Shown: positions 54,801 to 58,440 of the stretch, piece by piece
Layout of the letters: each line of letters opens with the position of its first letter
Numbering within the stretch: the stretch's first letter is position 1
Source: Leptidea sinapis
Lineage: Eukaryota; Arthropoda; Insecta; Lepidoptera; Pieridae
DNA: 64,000 nt
Assembly: GCF_905404315.1 (NCBI RefSeq)
Contig: NC_066278.1
Span: forward strand, 5,596,001-5,660,000
Reading direction: 5' to 3'
Notes under the pieces: generated by a model
The model's input: the letters and a program-made list of their open reading frames with translations, nothing else
Told to the model about the DNA's origin: nothing
Databases searched by the model: none
Translations under genes and position numbers: made by a program

Positions 54801-57537
54801 CCCTTTTATTCAATTCTTTACAAATTTTAACTTATACTATAATTGTCAATACAATATCATTCAAACTATTTTAGCAGTTTATATTATCTGTACTTAAAAG
54901 CAGTTTAGTTAGCTAAATGCTGTCATAAAAAATTATAAAAATAGTTAAGTTTATACAGCTTAATATTAAACTTATATTATCCATTAAATAAATTCCTCAA
55001 AATTTATTTATCCAAAATATTAATTATTTCCATTTATATATATTCTCATTTCTTTTTTTTTCTCATAATGATACTGTCAGTTACATTCTGAAGAGTTAAA
55101 AAATTATCAAATTATTAATTAATTAATTATCCAAATTATGTTACTTCAGCATTAAAGTTTTAAATGTTCACGTATGAAAAAAGACATCCAAAACAATTAA
55201 GTACAATAAATTAAACCGGAAATATCTTTGGCAAAATTTCGTTGTTTCCCGTCCTGCAACCTGATTGTATCAACCTCTGCATATTGACTGGATCAGCTCC
55301 CTGCTGCATCCACTTCCGACACCTGCATCTCCCGGCACCCTGCTAGGCACCATCACCACATCATAGGCATTTTATTATTATTGTTTTTCCTCAGTAGCAG
55401 CACAGGAAGGCAAACGCCAATAATCACTTCTTACTTTTATTTCATTTTTTATTTTGAACTCTTCTAAATTTTATATTACTTTTACTTTTGGTTTGAAATT
55501 AAATATATTGTGAAGAATTTAGGTAATTTAAACTTTATTTATTTACTTATTATACATATTGTATTAATATCTATTTTTATATACTTTATTTTTGTACCAA
55601 CTGCGCAACGCCGCCGACAGGAGCACTGGCAGGGTCGCCATGCGGTGTTGGAGGTTCGGGTATTAAAATGATTATAGCCTGACTGCGATAATAAGCTCCT
55701 TTATTGCATAGCGGCAAGTACTTATATGCTAGTTAGAGCGATGAATGTGTGCATAGGTGTATAAAGATGATACACACACTACAACCGCTCATCGACAACA
55801 CTTCCCTTACAGCCTCGCCTAGTATCGGAATTCTGGGTCTCGATATCTCGAGCTATATTGGCTTCGAATAAATAGAGCACGGCAATACTTCAAGCCGGCC
55901 CACATTCTAGCGCTGTACAAAGCTCAGGTTCGGCCACACATGGAGTATTGCTGTCATCTCTGGTCTGGCGCACCCCAATATCAGCTTGATCAATTTGAGC
56001 GCGTGCAACGCAGAGCAGCTCGAATTGTCGGGGACCCAGTGCTCTGTGAACGGCTGGATCACTTGGCGTTGCGTAGAGACATGGCTTCATTGTGTTCCTA
56101 AGAGCTGTTTCACCTGATTCCTGCCGCAGAATTCCATCTTCTCACGACACACCACAAGTTATGTGGTGGTCCTCCACAGTGCGGTTTTCAAGGAGCTTTC
56201 TTCCACGTACTACAAAGCTGTGGAATGAACTGCCTTGTGCGGTGTTTCCGGGACGATACGACATGGAAACCTTCAAAAAAAGTGCGTACCCCTTCTTTAA
56301 AGGCCTGCAAGGCTCCTTTGATTCCTGTGGTGTTGCAAGAGAGTGTGGGCGGCGGTGATCACTTGGTCACACCAGGTGACCCGTACGCTCGTTTGTCCTC
56401 CTTTTCCATAAAAAAAAATGCTTATGTTTTGTTTAAATTATCCATCCATATATGCAATTATCAAGTATGAATTAACGTCTCAATCGGAAAACTTTGCTGC
56501 GATGTAAAACATTTTTATCACTATTTTATAGTACCATTAGACTTTACTGTTTGGGCAGTGTTCATCCTAAGTAGAACTGTCGCCACGGTTAACACTTGAA
56601 TTGTTACGTTCCAGTTTGGAGAGTGTAATTCAATTCAAATATCTTTATTCAAAATAGGATATGAAATCACTTATTGGAAGTCAAAAACTACCATTCATCT
56701 GGAAATGAATGCCTGAGAAGAGTGGGCGCAACAAACTCGGCAGGTTTTTTTATTCCAAAAATTTGGTTATAATGTTATATCGTACAATAAAACTTACTAT
56801 TTAATAGCCTGTCATTTATGTTATAGTAAACCTTACCACAAAAACCTTTGAAGAATGTTCATTCGTGTAGATTTTTAGCTTTTCGTTTTCTCTATAAAAA
56901 TTGTGTGTAAAATTCATTCGCTGCTTCAATTAGTTTCCGAGATATGAAATTGTAAACATATACGCATGGCGCGAGTTTCGACCTTTTCGGCTGGCGCTCG
57001 CTACGTGTGACGTCATAAGTCAACACTCGCGCAGTACTTTGCGCGCTCCGGTACGGGTCACTAGGAGATTACGCAAATATTGTTTGAAATGTTAAATTTT
57101 AAATATAAGAAAGTCATGTGTTGTGCTGAAATGCAAAAGCACAACCACTAAATAAGGATACAAAGGAGTGAGTGTTGACCTGTGACGCCACACAGAGGCT
57201 GCGCGCTAGCGCGGTAAATAAATATTTATGGGAACTTTGGATGTTTGAGTTTAAAATCTAAACTAATTGTTATTTTGAAATGAAACAATGACCAGTTTGT
57301 TATACAGACTTTATTGGGGCGAATTTTTAAGCGATTTCGCATACCCATTATTAACATTGTTCAATTTCGTGTGATGTGTTGACAGCGGGTAAGAGCGGAG
57401 CGGGGAGCGGGTCGACGGGGGGCGCCGGCGGGGCCGCCATGGCCGCCGAGATGCAGCGCATGGCCGAGGCGCAGCGACAGTACTTGCTGGACATGATCCC
57501 GGGCCAGCAGCCGAGGAACCCCTGGACCAAGAACTGA
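15767..57537 (+). CDS. simj: p66/GATAD2 (simjang-type) NuRD co-repressor subunit, 18-19 coding exons
   Basis: This nuclear protein of the Mi-2/NuRD deacetylase-remodelling complex links MBD2/3 to Mi-2 in known animals. Eighteen exons with GT/AG ends join without a phase conflict into 656 codons. Layout by residue: 1-135 acidic N-terminus (MDVDDSAVDLSVR...); 136-182 p66 CR1 coiled coil (LSSAEIWERERRLRALREKL, then LRQSQ), which in the family binds MBD2; 183-280 Ser/Pro/Thr-rich linker; 281-352 conserved block (ALRKQLEKTLLQIPPPKPP...FVYLVGLEHVVDYL); 353-413 GATA-type finger (C363, C366, C400, C403); 414-466 helix AFVRALQQEQEIE; Ser/Pro and Ala-rich linkers; end QRQYLLDMIPGQQ. The ATG at 15767 is preferred to an in-frame ATG at 15746 because its context (acaacaATGG) is better. 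Family assignment is firm; the symbol follows the fly orthologue. Confidence 0.9.
16620..16760 (+). mobile_element. Degenerate 3' tail of CR1-like element (intron 1)
   Basis: It has gctcctgtgattcc, then acatcaggtgacc and ttgtcctagtcttctataaaaa, matching the tail at 26560-26665. It is short and decayed. Confidence 0.45.
16803..17263. mobile_element. 461-bp terminal-inverted-repeat element (intron 1)
   Basis: The left end TACTGGGTGGCCGAGAAGTT and right end AACTTCTCGTCCACCCTGTA form inverted repeats of about 34 bp that also share the inner CCAAAGCTA. The flanks allow a TA target duplication. There is no transposase frame (the 63-residue frame inside is not convincing), so it is non-autonomous. 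The end style resembles 51984-52353. Confidence 0.8.
17639..17790. mobile_element. Short foldback element (intron 1)
   Basis: Left ATTGCGCCAATATTAGCCC and CACATGTTTCG are mirrored by right CGAAACACATGT and AAATATTGGCGTAAT. The middle block gaggcatcctcaggggatgt belongs to a repeat I have met in Lepidoptera. It is likely a small foldback or MITE. Confidence 0.6.
17953..18174. mobile_element. MITE, CTTAGATAATTTATACGTCTAGATAGA family
   Basis: Terminal repeats CTTAGATCATTTATATGTCT and ATATATAAATTATCTAAG are inverted. The inside has acagctgtgacaacgtcgaa, taacctctattttgcgcaatgcac and the tail gtctagcagcaagaggctct. This copy ends only 28 bases before p66 exon 2. Confidence 0.85.
18203..18284 (+). 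CDS. simj: p66 coding exon 2
   Basis: Acceptor TTTATTCTACAG, donor GTATGT. The 82 nt complete an Arg codon and encode SLPPELSELRALTASGLTIT..., phase 0 at the end. Confidence 0.8.
18760..19080 (+). mobile_element. 3' end of a non-LTR retrotransposon (intron 2)
   Basis: The broken frame DETVIHIILECVEVANQ is of the kind found at retrotransposon C-termini, followed by caatactgcatgcaacatgg and gaaacaggagcccc. A second decayed copy of the same family lies at 37300-37530. Confidence 0.55.
19700..19810 (+). mobile_element. Fragment of CR1-like element (intron 2)
   Basis: cacttcattgtcttctacc...gagctattttatttgatccctgcc...gaattccaacatcgcacaacac aligns with 26285-26380 of the long copy. Decayed. Confidence 0.6.
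19811..21100. other. Rest of p66 intron 2
   Basis: AT-rich. I see no exon and no named repeat, only the acceptor GTATATCTAG at the end. Confidence 0.5.
21101..21239 (+). CDS. simj: p66 coding exon 3
   Basis: Acceptor ATATCTAG, donor GTCAGA. The 139 nt encode GVGGKRVLRPRSDHRSY... and a Pro-rich end (LQPPTPAPFT), leaving one base (phase 1). Confidence 0.8.
21638..21783 (+). CDS. simj: p66 coding exon 4
   Basis: Acceptor ATATTTCAG, donor GTAAGA at 21784. The 146 nt encode DVSSKLNASPVNVSITASTV then the acidic stretch DDEDSEDENEPP. The last two thirds of the exon, with its donor, are tandemly repeated downstream (21784-22640). Confidence 0.85.
21784..22640 (+). repeat. Tandem array of exon-4 end plus splice donor, 140-141 bp period
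   Basis: Donor motifs GACACG/GTAAGACATGA start at 21784, 21924, 22065, 22206, 22346 and 22486 (spacings 140, 141, 141, 140, 140). Each added unit copies exon 4 from ACAGCGAGCACGG to GGAGACACG plus about 40 nt of the intron start. The copies carry GAGTAAAAACCG where the exon has GAGAATGAGCCG, which gives a stop in the exon's own frame. A decayed seventh unit ends near 22640. Long antisense frames here (up to 169 codons) arise from the repeat. Confidence 0.9.
22753..22893 (+). CDS. simj: p66 coding exon 5 (CR1 coiled coil)
   Basis: Acceptor GATTTTGCAG, donor GTACTA. The 141 nt, phase 0 at both ends, encode ELSSAEIWERERRLRALREK and on to LRQSQQASTLPPVK. This is the p66 CR1 helix, the diagnostic family signature. 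Confidence 0.93.
23285..26668 (+). mobile_element. Near full-length CR1/Jockey-group non-LTR retrotransposon
   Basis: It has a 5' region with gggtgtcgtaagaggcgact (a motif frequent in Lepidoptera), one long ORF, and a 3' tail ggtgacccgtacgctcgtttgtcctcctattccata ending in an A-rich run. There is no separate ORF1 in front. Fragments of the same family lie at 9750-10215, 19700, 27445, 51640-51817 and 55788-56420. A C run sits at 23509-23524. Confidence 0.85.
23668..26609 (+). pseudogene. Endonuclease-reverse transcriptase ORF of the CR1/Jockey-group element, broken
   Basis: The start MTKNKRGSN at 23668 is likely; the frame is open from 23542. The endonuclease shows FCNIRGIHSNL, LTETQIS, VVLGDFNGHN and TSDHCLV. 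The reverse transcriptase shows NYRPIAITSLLSK, the motif LDVAKAF, VPQGCVLSPTLF and YADD. Breaks: TGG to TGA at 25507-25509 (RV*HKALL); a frame shift in the A run near 25920; and a deletion of about 10 bases near 26162, seen by comparison with 55950 where the text reads YCCHLWSG. After the nonsense codon the frames are 25558-25983, 25874-26266 and 26158-26526. The catalytic Asp residues remain. It is recently inactive. Confidence 0.88.
26887..27116. mobile_element. MITE, CTTAGATAATTTATACGTCTAGATAGA family (intron 5)
   Basis: Left CTTAGATAATTTATACACCT and right AGACATATAAATGGTCTAAG are inverted. The inside has gcgtgactagctacgtctta and ttcgacgctttcaaagc. Opposite orientation to the copy at 17953. 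Confidence 0.85.
27445..27592 (+). mobile_element. 3' tail of CR1/Jockey-group element (intron 5)
   Basis: ccttcaaaaaaagcgcgtacacc to tgtcctcctattctataaaaaa matches 26518-26668. It is 5'-truncated, as expected for target-primed insertion. Confidence 0.85.
28020..28515 (+). mobile_element. 3' end of another non-LTR element (intron 5)
   Basis: The frame 28097-28333 encodes VIFYNKLPNYIKILPIKKFK...KLTSKAYYNVKDYLNDKDSW. This is the C-terminal style of retrotransposon reverse transcriptase proteins; a related YNKLPKKI piece sits at 39045-39085. An AT-rich tail with gataccc...ggtaccag follows. Confidence 0.6.
28781..28879 (+). CDS. simj: p66 coding exon 6
   Basis: Acceptor GTATTTTACAG, donor GTATTC. 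33 codons, phase 0 both ends: QEPSSGTALAGSGCVVPPGV, then TVTPAPPPAHQQK. Much more GC-rich than its introns. Confidence 0.85.
29100..29345. repeat. Inverted pair of LINE-tail repeats (intron 6)
   Basis: gcctgctgaatttgttgcg...gtagtttttgacgttcaagtgg is followed at once by the reverse form aagtcaaaaactacaaccc...agaacgggcgcaaaactcagc. A third copy is at 56640-56745. It is a foldback of about 120-bp arms. Confidence 0.65.
29400..29725 (+). mobile_element. Short interspersed repeat with 'gggcgtatcaattaccatcagctgaacg' tail (intron 6)
   Basis: cggtctgaagggcgatgtagc, gtgacgagcgcaattgtag, and the tail aatgggtagggcgtatcaat. Other pieces lie at 42275-42370, 44735-44835, 50590-50670 and 50935-51065. It is very common in lepidopteran genomes; its class (SINE or LINE tail) was not settled here. 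Confidence 0.7.
29774..29881 (+). CDS. simj: p66 coding exon 7
   Basis: Acceptor CCAATCTTCAG, donor GTGGGT. 36 codons, phase 0: RSVNTSGGQSVAHNASRRTA, then SLPGGATLTPGPYRSQ. Confidence 0.85.
30050..30300. mobile_element. Repeat with 'ggttctcaacgtgggcgataacgcccc' motif (intron 7)
   Basis: A G/C-biased block (gccgggggggcag, ttagggggcattgagatgg) stands out in an AT-rich intron. The ggttctcaacgtgggcg motif occurs at ends of some hAT-type non-autonomous elements; I did not find its inverted partner, so the class is uncertain. Confidence 0.35.
30364..30450 (+). CDS. simj: p66 coding exon 8
   Basis: Acceptor TTGGTTCCAG, donor GTATTT. 29 codons, phase 0: STSGGGASITPSVTITPAPP, then PAAQLTAPR. It repeats the TVTPAPPP theme of exon 6, suggesting an old exon duplication. 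Confidence 0.8.
31008..31290 (+). mobile_element. 'CTAGCTGACCCAGCAGACGTTGT' repeat (intron 8)
   Basis: The full head is followed by ccgattctcagacctaccc, gagaatcggtcaagccgtttcg and acaaacatcgcgacatgag. This is the best-preserved copy of this kind in the window. Confidence 0.75.
32007..32175 (+). repeat. Lone diverged unit of the 99-bp minisatellite
   Basis: gacacccatgaagaaaa...ggcgccatcatggatttcgat...ttcgttattgttgacccc aligns with one and a half units of 33010-33668, about 1 kb away. The surrounding 80-codon frame is not thought to be a gene. Confidence 0.8.
32250..32400 (+). mobile_element. LINE-type tail repeat (intron 8)
   Basis: gcgctctgagagagaagaag and gcaagaaactctcccagc are hallmarks of a common lepidopteran retrotransposon tail. 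No coding remains. Confidence 0.5.
33010..33668. repeat. Minisatellite, 99-bp unit, about 6.6 copies (intron 8)
   Basis: The unit runs gagaagttggtaaatttc...ggcgccatcttggatttcgatttt...attgttgaccccgaaaaccatgaaaatgac. Successive units are 99 bases apart (33131, 33230, ...). Because 99 is a multiple of 3, frames persist: +33034-33675, -32988-33680 and -33001-33621 are all open. Units differ at only a few sites. It is not believed to be coding: it lies in an intron and has no start or splice support. Confidence 0.93.
33822..33897 (+). other. GC-rich exon-like block, unassigned
   Basis: Bordered by TTCGTACAG and GAG/GTTATT, the 76 bases are far more GC-rich than their surroundings and have one open frame (DLSEYELLLTTDTGSTHDGG). 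The length is not a multiple of 3, so including it would break the p66 frame. It may be a poison or alternative exon, or a repeat fragment. Confidence 0.25.
34577..34621 (+). CDS. simj: p66 optional micro-exon (exon 9)
   Basis: CCCGCTCAGGATAAC...AGCGATGCA lies between ACCGTTACAAG and a consensus donor GTGAGT. It encodes PAQDNSSVTSSTSDA, 15 codons, phase 0 at both ends, so inclusion or skipping keeps the p66 frame. A nearer acceptor (CTCAG, 34585) would give 12 codons. The polypyrimidine tract is weak. It fits the Ser/Thr-rich linker between exons 8 and 10. Confidence 0.55.
34971..35022. repeat. Imperfect hairpin, 17-bp arms
   Basis: ACGCGTTTATAACCCCT pairs with AGGGGTTATAAATGCGT, loop about 17 bases. 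There is no gene context beyond the p66 intron. Confidence 0.6.
35050..36022. other. Rest of the intron before p66 exon 10
   Basis: AT-rich. I see no exon or named element; an 87-codon minus-strand frame at 35092-35355 has no coding character. Confidence 0.5.
36023..36121 (+). CDS. simj: p66 coding exon 10
   Basis: Acceptor TGTTGAACAG, donor GTTTGT. 33 codons, phase 0, ending AAKLALRKQLEKTLLQ, which is strongly conserved in GATAD2 proteins. Confidence 0.92.
36294..36412 (+). CDS. simj: p66 coding exon 11
   Basis: Acceptor AAATTTCAG, donor GTAACC. It encodes IPPPKPPPPEMNFIPSPSNT, then DFVYLVGLEHVVDYLTNED, and ends with two bases of Arg (phase 2). Conserved block directly before the zinc finger. 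Confidence 0.93.
36413..37299. other. First part of p66 intron 11
   Basis: AT-rich, with caaatcaaatcatatttatttgcaag (a common retrotransposon-tail motif) near 36750. The 75-codon minus frame at 37129-37356 is not convincing. Confidence 0.4.
37300..37530 (+). mobile_element. Decayed 3' end of non-LTR element (intron 11)
   Basis: gccgaggacgaaacagtcac, cctcctggaagtctatgc and gcggaaacaggagcc align with 18835-19055. Stops in all frames. Confidence 0.55.
37560..37830. other. GC-richer intronic block, origin unknown
   Basis: Contains tgtcgggctcgggtgtaaca, cacagcgaagcggcggggg and a 68-codon plus frame (37619-37825). No motif is recognised. The contrast with its surroundings suggests an inserted element fragment. 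Confidence 0.3.
37855..38035 (+). CDS. simj: p66 coding exon 12 (GATA-type zinc finger)
   Basis: Acceptor CGCCCGCAG, donor GTCGGT. 181 nt, phase 0 at the end, very GC-rich. It encodes VCAQCACDFTPVWRWE...RRLCEQCVSGNVKRALK. The Cys pairs CAQC and CEQC are separated by 33 residues, longer than the 17 usual in GATA fingers. TPVWRW is the typical finger core. Confidence 0.92.
38560..39366 (+). mobile_element. Non-LTR remnant ending in a long hairpin (intron 12)
   Basis: Broken frames such as YPSLGIS, YYKQQNKLIKILF and YNKLPKKINN recall retrotransposon C-termini (compare 28097-28333). From 39082 to 39211 the sequence is repeated in reverse at 39253-39366, separated by a 41-bp loop. The inner arms (gaaaatagtgt...aaagcgtggg) are nearly perfect. 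Confidence 0.55.
39367..40489. other. Rest of p66 intron 12
   Basis: AT-rich. No exon seen until the acceptor ACGTCCCAG. A GC-richer short block ggctcgcgtcgactgtcgac lies near 40061. Minus-strand frames at 40357-40694 are shadows of exon 13. Confidence 0.5.
40490..40648 (+). CDS. simj: p66 coding exon 13
   Basis: Acceptor GACGTCCCAG, donor GTATGC. 53 codons, phase 0: AEHTARLKTAFVRALQQEQE, then a Pro/Ala-rich run. The EHT..LK.AFV.ALQQEQEIE block follows the finger in all GATAD2 proteins I know. Confidence 0.93.
40950..42290 (-). pseudogene. Gypsy/errantivirus-type LTR element remnant: reverse transcriptase piece and env-like piece
   Basis: The minus strand shows, in order, a polymerase piece at 42085-42285 (QIDNLLRQGIIRKS) and 41885-42067 (reverse transcriptase motif A, YFTTLDLASGYHQ). 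An envelope-like, cysteine-containing piece follows at 41463-41870 and a further part at 41154-41336. Most of pol (the YXDD motif, RNase H and integrase) is missing between the pieces, and no LTRs were found. The env assignment rests on overall style and on its place after pol, so it is tentative. It is broken by frame shifts, stops and the large deletion, and cannot make a working protein. Confidence 0.6.
42275..42370 (+). mobile_element. Fragment of the short interspersed repeat seen at 29400
   Basis: gcactgttatgtatttcggtttgagg and gagatactgagacttaatatg match 29490-29565. Confidence 0.5.
43208..43423. mobile_element. MITE, CTTAGATAATTTATACGTCTAGATAGA family (intron 13)
   Basis: The right end GTCTATCTAGACGCATAAATAATCTAAG and the left end CTTAGATT...ATGCGTCTAGATAGAG are inverted. 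It ends 52 bases before p66 exon 14. Confidence 0.8.
43476..43564 (+). CDS. simj: p66 coding exon 14
   Basis: Acceptor CGCCGCCAG, donor GTAGGC. Frame MSVSRSNSRAPAPPTPPAPT, then PPKPSPQPN, ending with two bases (phase 2) to join exon 15. A competing frame (PQQQSSAG...) fits an alternative acceptor, but not the Ser/Arg-rich frame of exon 15. Confidence 0.75.
43722..44119 (-). mobile_element. 'CTAG-TGACC-ACGTTGT' repeat, minus strand (intron 14)
   Basis: The reverse strand starts CTAGTTGACCTGACAGACGTTGT and runs through atttgtcaataatatttc...aacaccaag, cgacgggcgacacatc and aaatcggtccagccgc. It shares its head with 60803-60960 and its end with 53440-53610. Confidence 0.75.
44735..44835 (+). mobile_element. 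Tail of the short interspersed repeat seen at 29400
   Basis: ttcaagaatcctgaacggc and gtagggcgtatcaattacca plus gctgaacgtctcgctcg match 29620-29700. Confidence 0.65.
44951..45024 (+). CDS. simj: p66 coding exon 15
   Basis: Acceptor GTGTTTCAG, donor GTAAAG. It completes Ser and encodes RSSSESVRSHHAERSRDSEV, then PAKK, leaving one base (phase 1). Ser/Arg-rich linker. Confidence 0.8.
45025..46557. other. First part of p66 intron 15
   Basis: AT-rich, mixed unknown repeats. A perfect 10-bp hairpin ACTGTCGGCT/AGCCGACAGT lies near 45690-45715. A minus 96-codon frame at 45792-46082 has no recognisable motif. Confidence 0.4.
46558..47418. mobile_element. MITE (CTTAGATAATTTATACGTCT family) split by another element
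   Basis: The left end CTTAGGTAATTTATACGTCT is at 46558 and the right end CTAGTCGTATAAATTATCAAAG ends at 47418. The inside resumes after the insertion with agtgtgcgtgtac, taatagaggttaactatcaacctc and ttcgacgttttcattgctgtc. The MITE is thus older than the element at 46661-47297. Confidence 0.8.
46661..47297. mobile_element. 637-bp TIR element nested in the MITE
   Basis: GGCTGATTTACACGTATTAAGTTG and CAACTTGATACGTGTAAATCAGCC are inverted with one mismatch. Subterminal cttaactaaatttcaagc/acttaaaattaag repeats continue inward. The target duplication probably contains TA. There is no long frame, so it is non-autonomous. Confidence 0.85.
47742..47794 (+). CDS. simj: p66 coding exon 16
   Basis: Acceptor TTCTTTAACAG, donor GTATGT. 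It completes Gly and encodes SSSSSTSQGGSNSKQHQ, phase 0 at the end. Confidence 0.75.
47815..48000 (+). mobile_element. LINE-tail-like repeat (intron 16)
   Basis: caaatcaggatcactttattcttg and gtggcaacaaactcattgccac are typical of common lepidopteran repeat tails. The 66-codon frame here is an artefact. Confidence 0.45.
48240..48510 (+). mobile_element. 3' end of a non-LTR element (intron 16)
   Basis: The frame around atcctactatattgtgagg ends with ggttgccttaccgctccccatcccgtgagcc and gcccgtttgcctcctcttatataaaaaaa. The tail is related to the one seen in reverse at 9740-9800. Confidence 0.65.
48511..49298. other. Rest of p66 intron 16
   Basis: AT-rich, with a degenerate CR1-like tail (cgctcgcgtgatttctctggtg...ttgacctgctgttcgat) at 48627-48705. 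Nothing else is recognised. Confidence 0.45.
49299..49383 (+). CDS. simj: p66 coding exon 17
   Basis: Acceptor TATTTTCAG, donor GTATAA. Ala/Gln-rich LAAAAAAQMAFEQHSAAAMQ, then ALQHQLLR, leaving one base. Confidence 0.82.
49535..49737 (+). mobile_element. 'CTAGCTGACCCGGCAAACGTTGT' repeat (intron 17)
   Basis: The full head and the tail ccagacatacaaactttcac...ataatattaaaaggat are both present. It is a short form of about 200 bp. Confidence 0.8.
49738..50589. other. Middle of p66 intron 17
   Basis: AT-rich. A minus-strand frame of 99 codons (49892-50191) resembles a decayed coding fragment (e.g. CNYRANSFITRSCRSYDNLLNDIDLD, shortened here as RSYDNLLNDIDLD). This may be another retrotransposon C-terminus; not identified. 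Confidence 0.3.
50590..51065 (-). mobile_element. Short interspersed repeat, minus strand, in two pieces (intron 17)
   Basis: 50590-50670 (gcgttcagctgacggtaattc) and 50935-51065 (ctctgagcggcactacaattgcgctcg) are the two ends of the family at 29400 in reverse. About 265 bases of unrelated AT-rich DNA separate them. Confidence 0.65.
51109..51228 (+). CDS. simj: p66 coding exon 18
   Basis: Acceptor GTGTTTGTAG, donor GTAAGC. It completes Gly and encodes LSGAGGSGGMTGAAAAAAMM, then QFSPLLYTYQLAMAQASAL, leaving one base. Confidence 0.85.
51640..51817 (+). mobile_element. CR1/Jockey-group fragment, 5' of the LTR insertion
   Basis: gtgccgggagaaagttgtg to aaccccatttatcgtaacaccg aligns with 25803-25947 of the long copy. 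It stops exactly at the LTR and continues at 55784. Confidence 0.8.
51984..52353. mobile_element. 370-bp TIR element nested in the LTR element
   Basis: TACAGGGTGTCCCAAAGTTA and TAACTTTGGGACATCCTGTA are inverted. The symmetry continues inward to GATAGGCTATTTTACTGAAA / TTTCAGTAAAATAGCCTATC. TA-flanked, no transposase. It starts 24 bases after the left LTR. Confidence 0.88.
53282..53625 (+). mobile_element. 'CTAGATGACCCAGCAAACGTTGT' repeat
   Basis: The head is at 53282; aaacgaaattgttgtttttatttaattccg and accaaatcggtccagccg continue, as in reverse at 43770-43890. Confidence 0.7.
54647..54800 (+). mobile_element. 'CTAGCTGATACCCGCGACGTCGTTCGCG' repeat fragment
   Basis: A second common CTAG-headed lepidopteran repeat type, with ccctatatcagccggggataatgtagcttcc. 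Only its first part is clear. Confidence 0.55.
55784..56420 (+). mobile_element. CR1/Jockey-group fragment, 3' of the LTR insertion
   Basis: It resumes at accgctcatcgacaacac and runs to the tail tttgtcctccttttccataaaaaa, aligning with 25944-26668. It retains YCCHLWSGAPQYQLDQ, which the long copy has lost. Internal deletions and stops are present. Confidence 0.85.
56640..56755 (-). mobile_element. LINE-tail repeat (intron 18)
   Basis: aaatatctttattcaaaatagg, ttattggaagtcaaaaactacc and tgggcgcaacaaactcggc match the right half of 29100-29345. Confidence 0.6.
56756..57385. other. End of p66 intron 18
   Basis: A moderately GC-rich block (ggcgcgagtttcgacc, cggctggcgctcgctacgtgtgacgtcataagtc) at 56960-57060 is probably an unclassified repeat. 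The rest is AT-rich up to the acceptor GTGTTGACAG. Confidence 0.4.
57386..57537 (+). CDS. simj: p66 terminal coding exon
   Basis: Acceptor ATGTGTTGACAG. It completes Ala; Gly/Ser-rich AGKSGAGSGSTGGAGGAAMA, then AAEMQRMAEAQRQYLLDMIPG and a final WTKN, TGA at 57535-57537. RQ(R/Q)YLLDMIP is the conserved GATAD2 end. Minus-strand frames at 57311-57710 are shadows. Confidence 0.92.
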
Positions 57538-57599
57538 ACCGGCCCGCTGTCACTGTGAGTGTACCGGATGCAGCTTTCATGATCCAATGTGACGGTGTT

Positions 57600-58440
57600 T
57601 GACGTATTTTTGCGTGGCTCATCATCATCAGCCCTGAAGACGTCAACTGCTGAACAAGGGCCTCCCCCAAAGATCTCTACGACGATCGGTTTTGCGCTGC
57701 CCTCATCCAACCTACTCCGGCGATCTTTACCAGAACGTCAGTCCATTTTAAATAATGTACATAATATTATAATTTAACCAATAGCTAAACTAAAATTTTA
57801 CATAGATCGGACAGAAAAAAATCCACACGCACATAACATACACCCACATGCACCCAACACACACAGTATCGCACGCACACACACACACACTCACACATAG
57901 GTACATACATTTATTATTTCAGTTAATAACTAATAAAAAAAAGTACTTACCTGTTCTTTAAGAATTAAAAATTGTAACTGTAAATCTATGTCGCTGTATT
58001 GTTAAGGTGTTCAAAAATAACTTTCCAAATATTTAAATTGTAATTTTTTATTAATTTCATAACTTTATTATTATTTCACTACCTGTCAATAAAACTTTTG
58101 TTAAAAATAAAAAATTGCTGAAATGGAAGAGCGTAGACACCTGGTACAGGTATTAATTGCCTAAAAGGTGACTCCGACCACTAGCTGCTGTAAACCTCCG
58201 TTTTAAAGAGAAATCAATTTTAATTAAATTAAATTTAACTCTTGTGAAGGGCCTAACATTGGTACTTCCGGTACGTGGTCGCCATTCGAGGAATTTATTG
58301 CCCCAACGGCTAACTCTCCGTCGAACTATATGCTATGCCCAGTGTCACTTCAGTTTCGCAATCAGTTGATCTAAGTTGGTGACTTTGATTTCTTCTCGTG
58401 GCTCAGTCACTCCTTAATAGCTTAGTGGCAACTAAACCTT
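57600..58440 (-). mobile_element. RTE-like retrotransposon fragments
   Basis: catcatcagccctgaagacgtc, gcctcccccaaagatctctacgacgatcgg and ctcatccaacctactccggcg, then cccagtgtcacttcagtttcg and ttggtgactttgatttcttctcg, are blocks I know from a very common lepidopteran RTE-type ORF end. Broken in every frame. Confidence 0.6.
57845..57900. repeat. (CA)n-rich microsatellite
   Basis: cacacgcacataacatacaccc through cgcacacacacacacactc. Confidence 0.8.

Larger units (their letters stand above)
51818..55783. mobile_element. Non-autonomous LTR element (142/143-bp LTRs, TSD ACCG)
   Basis: Near-identical LTRs 51818-51959 and 55641-55783 both start TGCG(A/G)TGTTGGAGGTTCG and end ACACACACTACA. ACCG is duplicated on both sides (51814-51817 and 55784-55787). 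The 3.7 kb between them has no gag or pol frame. It holds a TIR element (51984-52353), CTAG-type repeats (53282, 54647) and an odd moderately GC-rich block at 53950-54330. The primer site and polypurine tract are not obvious. Confidence 0.8.

Noticed and set aside
57311..57710. Two 119-codon minus-strand frames
   Set aside because: Shadows of the GC-rich last p66 exon.
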